This document shows positions 62,001 to 64,000 of a DNA stretch of 64,000 bases, piece by piece (the first letter of the stretch is position 1; every line of letters starts with the position of its first letter). A program made the position numbers and the translations under genes. The notes below the pieces were generated by a model. The model worked only from the letters and a program-made list of their open reading frames with translations, did not search any database and had not been told where the DNA came from. Origin of the DNA: Candidatus Obscuribacterales bacterium (GTDB lineage: Bacteria; Cyanobacteriota; Vampirovibrionia; Obscuribacterales; Obscuribacteraceae); contig JAHBVO010000003.1 in the NCBI GenBank assembly GCA_019637435.1, positions 1,116,001-1,180,000 of the forward strand. Reading direction: 5' to 3'.

Positions 62001-64000
62001 CCACCGCCGGTCGTCCCGTTAGTTACAATCGTTGTATTCCCGAGATTAATCGAACCTGTTCCTCGGCTAGTGATCGTTCTCTCTAAGTGATCAGGTCCGA
62101 CCGTTCCAGTTGTGGTTGGCGTGAAGTTAAAACCGGCAATAAGCGTTAATCCATGGCCATCCCCGGCGTTATTGCTCAAATCCAATGTCAGAGTGTTGCC
62201 ACCATCAGTGATGTCACCAGCTGACATGATTGCCAGGTCACTTGTGTAGATTAGTGAGCCGAGTGTGGAAATATCCAGCGCTGAACCGGTTGAGTTCGCG
62301 ATGGTAGCGCCCGCATTTAGTATCAATGGATTTCCAGTCAGAGTGCCGTTTAAGGTCAATAGAGGTGTTGCTACCGCAGTGTAAGCGTTGCCTGTTACGA
62401 CGACTCCAGCGTCTATCGTGATGAATTGGTTGCTTCCTTCCGCAATCAAATTCAACTTGCCGCTGAATGTTTGACTGCCCGTGAATTGGATGCCGTTAGA
62501 CGATGCTCCGGATGCGACGGCCTGAATGTTTGTGAGGGTTGTGGAACTCATCACACCAGCGGATGGACCGCCTCCAATTACTATATTGCCGCCAGCCATT
62601 CCGGCTGCCGTGCTTGTGATGCTAAGTCCTCCGGCGGTGGCTGAGATATTTCCCTGATTGTTGATTAGAAGGTCTGTGCCTAACGGACTGCTTATAGTGA
62701 CGTTATCGCCGCTCAGAGTATCGCCGCTGCTGACTGTCAAGCTTGTTGCTGAGATCGTCAAATTGTCGGTTGGTATGGTGTTACCATTGGTGGTTATTGC
62801 TCCTGTGCTATTAACGGTAATGTTTCGCCCCTCTGAGCCTTTAAGGAGCAACACCGGCGAGCTGTTGTTGAAAATTGGATTTGATTGACCAGCGTGAAAC
62901 TCCATGGTTGAAACATTTGTGGCTATTGCCGAGGACATTGTCGCTCTGATGAATAGCGAGTCCGCTGCGATTGTGCCCGTCGCGGCAAGCGCGCCTCCAC
63001 CGCCGGCATTGATTGTCACGCTACCACCGCCGGCATTGATGCTGTTGAGCGTTATGTTGTTTTGCGGATTCAGGTATTCAACCGTGCCGGAAACAATTCG
63101 ACCGTTTTGGACACGCAGTCCTCCAGTGATTTGAAGAGGTACTGACGTGATTGAGACGTCCCCGGAGTTGGCTGACACTGCATTACTCGTGTCAGTTAAA
63201 CCATTTTGGCGAATACTGACGCCTGCCATCACCACGTCTCCGCTGGTTCCGCTGCCACCAGTGGTGGTGATGTTTCCAATGGTTACACCGCCCCTTCCAT
63301 AAAGGTATACATCACCACCATCGGTTGAACCAGTCGTGATAATCGAGGTGTTTCCAAGACTGATGCGCCCACCGCCGAAGGGGGTAGTGAGTGTGTAGTC
63401 ATCGTGATTGGGTCCGACTACGCCGCCGGTGTCGGGCGAAATTACGAATCCGGCCATAATGGTTAGCTGTCCGCCAGCGCCGGACGAGTTGCTCAGGTTT
63501 ATCGTCACATCATTTCCGTTATCGACGATGTTGCCGAATGAAATAATGGCCAGATCATGTGTGAATACGAGAGGTCCGAGCGTTGAAATATCCAGCACTG
63601 CGGAAGTCGAGTTTGCGTAAGTTAAACCCGGAGAGAGAATAAGTGGAGCGCCTATCAGTGATCCATTTTGCAACAGAGTTGGAGTATCCACGAAAACCGC
63701 GGAATCTCCGATAACCGATACGCCAGGTTGCACGCTGACACTCTGTCCGGTTGCGCTGGCTGTGATACTTGTTGTGCCTGAGAAAGTTTGATTTCCTGAA
63801 AAATCGATTGAATTGCTCGCAGTCGTTGGAGCGACAGCTGTGAGTTCTATGACACCGAATCCGGTGCTTACATCGAGTAAGCCGCCACCCGTAATTGTCA
63901 GATTTCCACCAATGCCACTGGCGGCAGTGCTTGTGACCTCAATGTTGTTCTGAAGTGCTGTTATCGCGTTTTGATTGTTGAGTATCACATTGAAGCCAGC
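56018..64000 (-). CDS. giant beta-helix surface protein (paralog), 5' end outside window
   Basis: At least 2660 residues; the frame is open to the window edge (reads AGFNV upstream of a GTG at 63988), so the N-terminus is missing. The first half has three long repeats of ~435 residues, each with LDISTLG-type and MAGF..TP segments. The middle (~58.6-60.1 kb) has ~90-residue Gly-rich modules (GSGDGG, GGNGG). The end carries the FecR-like module found in the 47227 protein: ISVERNSVVLIICNKDG, LFDIHDRRKGAVKL, LAPGRHLSV. Likely exported and surface located. Confidence 0.85.
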   Translation of the reverse strand, partial: AGFNVILNNQNAITALQNNIEVTSTAASGIGGNLTITGGGLLDVSTGFGVIELTAVAPTTASNSIDFSGNQTFSGTTSITASATGQSVSVQPGVSVIGDSAVFVDTPTLLQNGSLIGAPLILSPGLTYANSTSAVLDISTLGPLVFTHDLAIISFGNIVDNGNDVTINLSNSSGAGGQLTIMAGFVISPDTGGVVGPNHDDYTLTTPFGGGRISLGNTSIITTGSTDGGDVYLYGRGGVTIGNITTTGGSGTSGDVVMAGVSIRQNGLTDTSNAVSANSGDVSITSVPLQITGGLRVQNGRIVSGTVEYLNPQNNITLNSINAGGGSVTINAGGGGALAATGTIAADSLFIRATMSSAIATNVSTMEFHAGQSNPIFNNSSPVLLLKGSEGRNITVNSTGAITTNGNTIPTDNLTISATSLTVSSGDTLSGDNVTISSPLGTDLLINNQGNISATAGGLSITSTAAGMAGGNIVIGGGPSAGVMSSTTLTNIQAVASGASSNGIQFTGSQTFSGKLNLIAEGSNQFITIDAGVVVTGNAYTAVATPLLTLNGTLTGNPLILNAGATIANSTGSALDISTLGSLIYTSDLAIMSAGDITDGGNTLTLDLSNNAGDGHGLTLIAGFNFTPTTTGTVGPDHLERTITSRGTGSINLGNTTIVTNGTTGGGFVGAYAAGSITIGSIDTSSDTGDAGDVALRGNGVTVLGTINAGNGDGSVSIASGTVSGTNTKILNGRTVAGSGFGISSYGGNISVNSVSAGDISGITLRTGGTGAITVDGILTAQSITLRGDSGSIGSASNFVDTNTSNLTVTSSGAVYVQNTGALNLFESTAQSLNLKNDSTIEIRDDVVTTGPLSITATEIASPTISWFLRGSSVDLMGVAGQDLNINFAGTITADTGNVNIVSTPLNGAGGNLFVRANFINAPNGQIYLTAEESGDTPNRIEFVGSTALGATTHISASGTAQSVVVANGALLRGPTVFVDTPMLINNGTIDANPLVLSSGSTYARSNGSPLDISNLDLTQSNALLIISAGDITDGGNALSIDLRNIANGLGSPLTLMAGFQFTPSTGGGTDGPDQIERTVTGLGDGNIDLGSTNILTNGVTVGGNVAIYANGSVEIGSINTSTTSTTGVSGDVKIIANGVTVNGAINTSNPGTNKSGEVWISSAQVVYNNVKVQSGLITSGSIYEGVPSGDIQLSGVNSGDNRTIISTGGSGALRSTGLISAKTLNVSAGTGGIGSAADYLEVETSTLGASTPVESFIDNVSAAPLAVRSGTNAGEFHLTSAGNISLETANLVAHVIDITTPGQLFLPGGFGPETDANGNGGYLSLNIGSLDWTNSDSYSLLLGADAFTGGNGGTVILNTAQPITIGDSGPGVITLWARGGVNGGNGGSVTVTSQGSITVGGDTIGIRVNPRSGSGDGGNISLTGRGILNPDASATVFDVAAVGTGNGGTVSLTTTYDSNVIGNLNFGTGANEFKINANSGASGGNGGGAFVNTSLGIGLGANGINVGALGTQGNGGIIDLVGSAIVSTDGGHLTLNVDGSGTGDGGRLRLSASILPTIDPTAPGSASLSAQSGVAGGNGGTIILESDNSIIIDPIALLFGPRGADGNGGHITLAAPSLHWTTELTAPLSLNADGVGTGSGGSVSLNAGAVDITVGSAAGQYSISASSGLSGGNGGEIALTTTGTIYLGAGVPSVAPRGANGNGGSLVFSASAYDVLGDAPLTLKVDGVGSGDGGIASITNISQNPMTIGSGASQFSLSAAGGLANGNGGTVSAKSGGNLIVDPTGLHFGPTGQSGNGGTVVLEAGFGAGSGVLIIDGLLDASGKGSGKGGNVTLISDSSTALVIGAKGNIGNGIRKLDVTGSTNGSLTFINSGDVTLQSSVSKVGNLTATAGGAVNIATKLGDKTTAAVSLKSIGLGQIVTTKKGNTITAGEVILQSSSTSSFASIGSENLPISVSANSLVVNTSSSLISPTNGSSIFVDVNSKTGVDIAGGTGSESNGKTVISSKSDLRVNGELWSSQLTVNSKSLVTTGDGIIKSSILSLKTSANIGTAASALNTQLDSLSVSSKGDVNVSNTGAAASRLNNISATNFTYTAENDITIAGTVSGKDTVKIVSNSGDIIKPLNNDNTSATGALVQLEAVNGNIGATGNPLDIRASNLVTLTSGSVDIRSLNTKTTTVQNAVGQTLNLDFAGSVILNELTATNGDLIVTTSSGNLATASAAELTATNGALTLQNNNLKKGKISIGANSSIQTNGNGGDVTISIGAPVLDSGVNPAPSLISVNQLGITGGVFFGQNGITASGGNNVLNYKNANVVFSTPLSSKSISLGGGVTITADPPNPVGVETEVVTSAFRYGVSPESTTSVKAGTDTVGSKKATIAFTTTQNAFTQLGEGLLANSAFKTIDGAPMENLPTNVVSNSPVANTIDLLDASWIGVAESQRGSIQNNNNRAKLFESLKRASKVQANLLSEIVDEKGTESEFNRNMVDGATLLASTRDKVIPTPFGKISVERNSVVLIICNKDGLSLFDIHDRRKGAVKLIVGKSELSLAPGRHLSVTRSSVQRFEDINPAFLISHRNLNAHSLGNELKAFSSEFSHASAISAVAPLHELLGKPHAHMKPISESVLKTIAVSLHLQGNATFEQKIPNEVITAEFVETISALR

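Noticed and set aside
56345..63620. Plus-strand ORFs opposite the 56018 giant gene
   Set aside because: Same reasoning: low-complexity Pro/Leu/Val shadow reading frames of the repeat gene.
1..64000. CRISPR arrays, tRNA or rRNA genes
   Set aside because: No regularly spaced direct repeats with unique spacers and no cloverleaf-like or rRNA-like stretches were noticed; a tRNAscan/Infernal run would be decisive.

Overview
The window reads as chromosomal DNA of a diderm bacterium with roughly even base composition. Genes lie on both strands, many products carry signal peptides, and there are very large beta-helix surface proteins, WG repeats, an STPK-ATPase-TPR giant and an Rcp1-like response regulator. 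This mix resembles the non-photosynthetic sister lineages of Cyanobacteria (Vampirovibrionia/Obscuribacterales). That placement is an inference from gene content; no rRNA or tRNA gene was seen.

Layout. 1-4.3 kb: 3' part of a DUF692/MNIO oxygenase gene with a small overlapping partner, a Cys-rich mini-protein, a WG-repeat secreted protein broken by a one-base slip, and an unknown exported protein. 4.3-13.8 kb: a stress/transport region with a hemerythrin-like protein carrying a Lys/Ala tail, a YflT-like glycine-zipper protein, a BON protein, a TauE/SafE permease, a DUF486 membrane protein, an MFS transporter, a receiver-histidine kinase, a baeRF protein, an unknown protein and an AAA+ regulator. 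13.7-15.1 kb: an intact IS256-family element with a 9-bp target duplication, inserted between the receiver and AAA+ parts of that NtrC-like gene. The receiver part (15.1-15.5 kb) is decayed and is fused to a response regulator that has lost its C-terminus. 15.9-22.2 kb: a PAS-PAS histidine kinase divergent from a 1482-residue Ser/Thr kinase-cyclase-like-ATPase-TPR protein. 22.2-27.3 kb: a multicopper oxidase with an FG-GAP-like tail, a double PepSY protein and a Vgb-like beta-propeller.

27.3-37.7 kb is the most original part. Two divergent paralogous secreted or membrane proteins are each built from three copies of a ~260-residue unit that I do not recognise. The rightward one starts an apparent operon with a two-ABM-domain membrane protein and a single-chain xanthine dehydrogenase; the last two genes overlap by one base. 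37.9-46.5 kb: a secreted protein with a HELTH metalloprotease-like partner, a HipBA toxin-antitoxin pair with a perfect 12-bp operator dyad, a GH32/43-like glycosidase, a coupled arsR-arsI operon, a Cys-rich exported protein, a methyltransferase-like protein and a Fur-family regulator. 47.2-64 kb: two convergent giant beta-helix proteins (2904 and more than 2656 residues) whose related C-termini carry a FecR-like module and which end 76 bp apart.

Mechanistically the window is rich in signalling and surface functions. Several genes are visibly decaying (WG protein, two receivers, the IS-split regulator), which suggests a genome with ongoing turnover of signalling genes.
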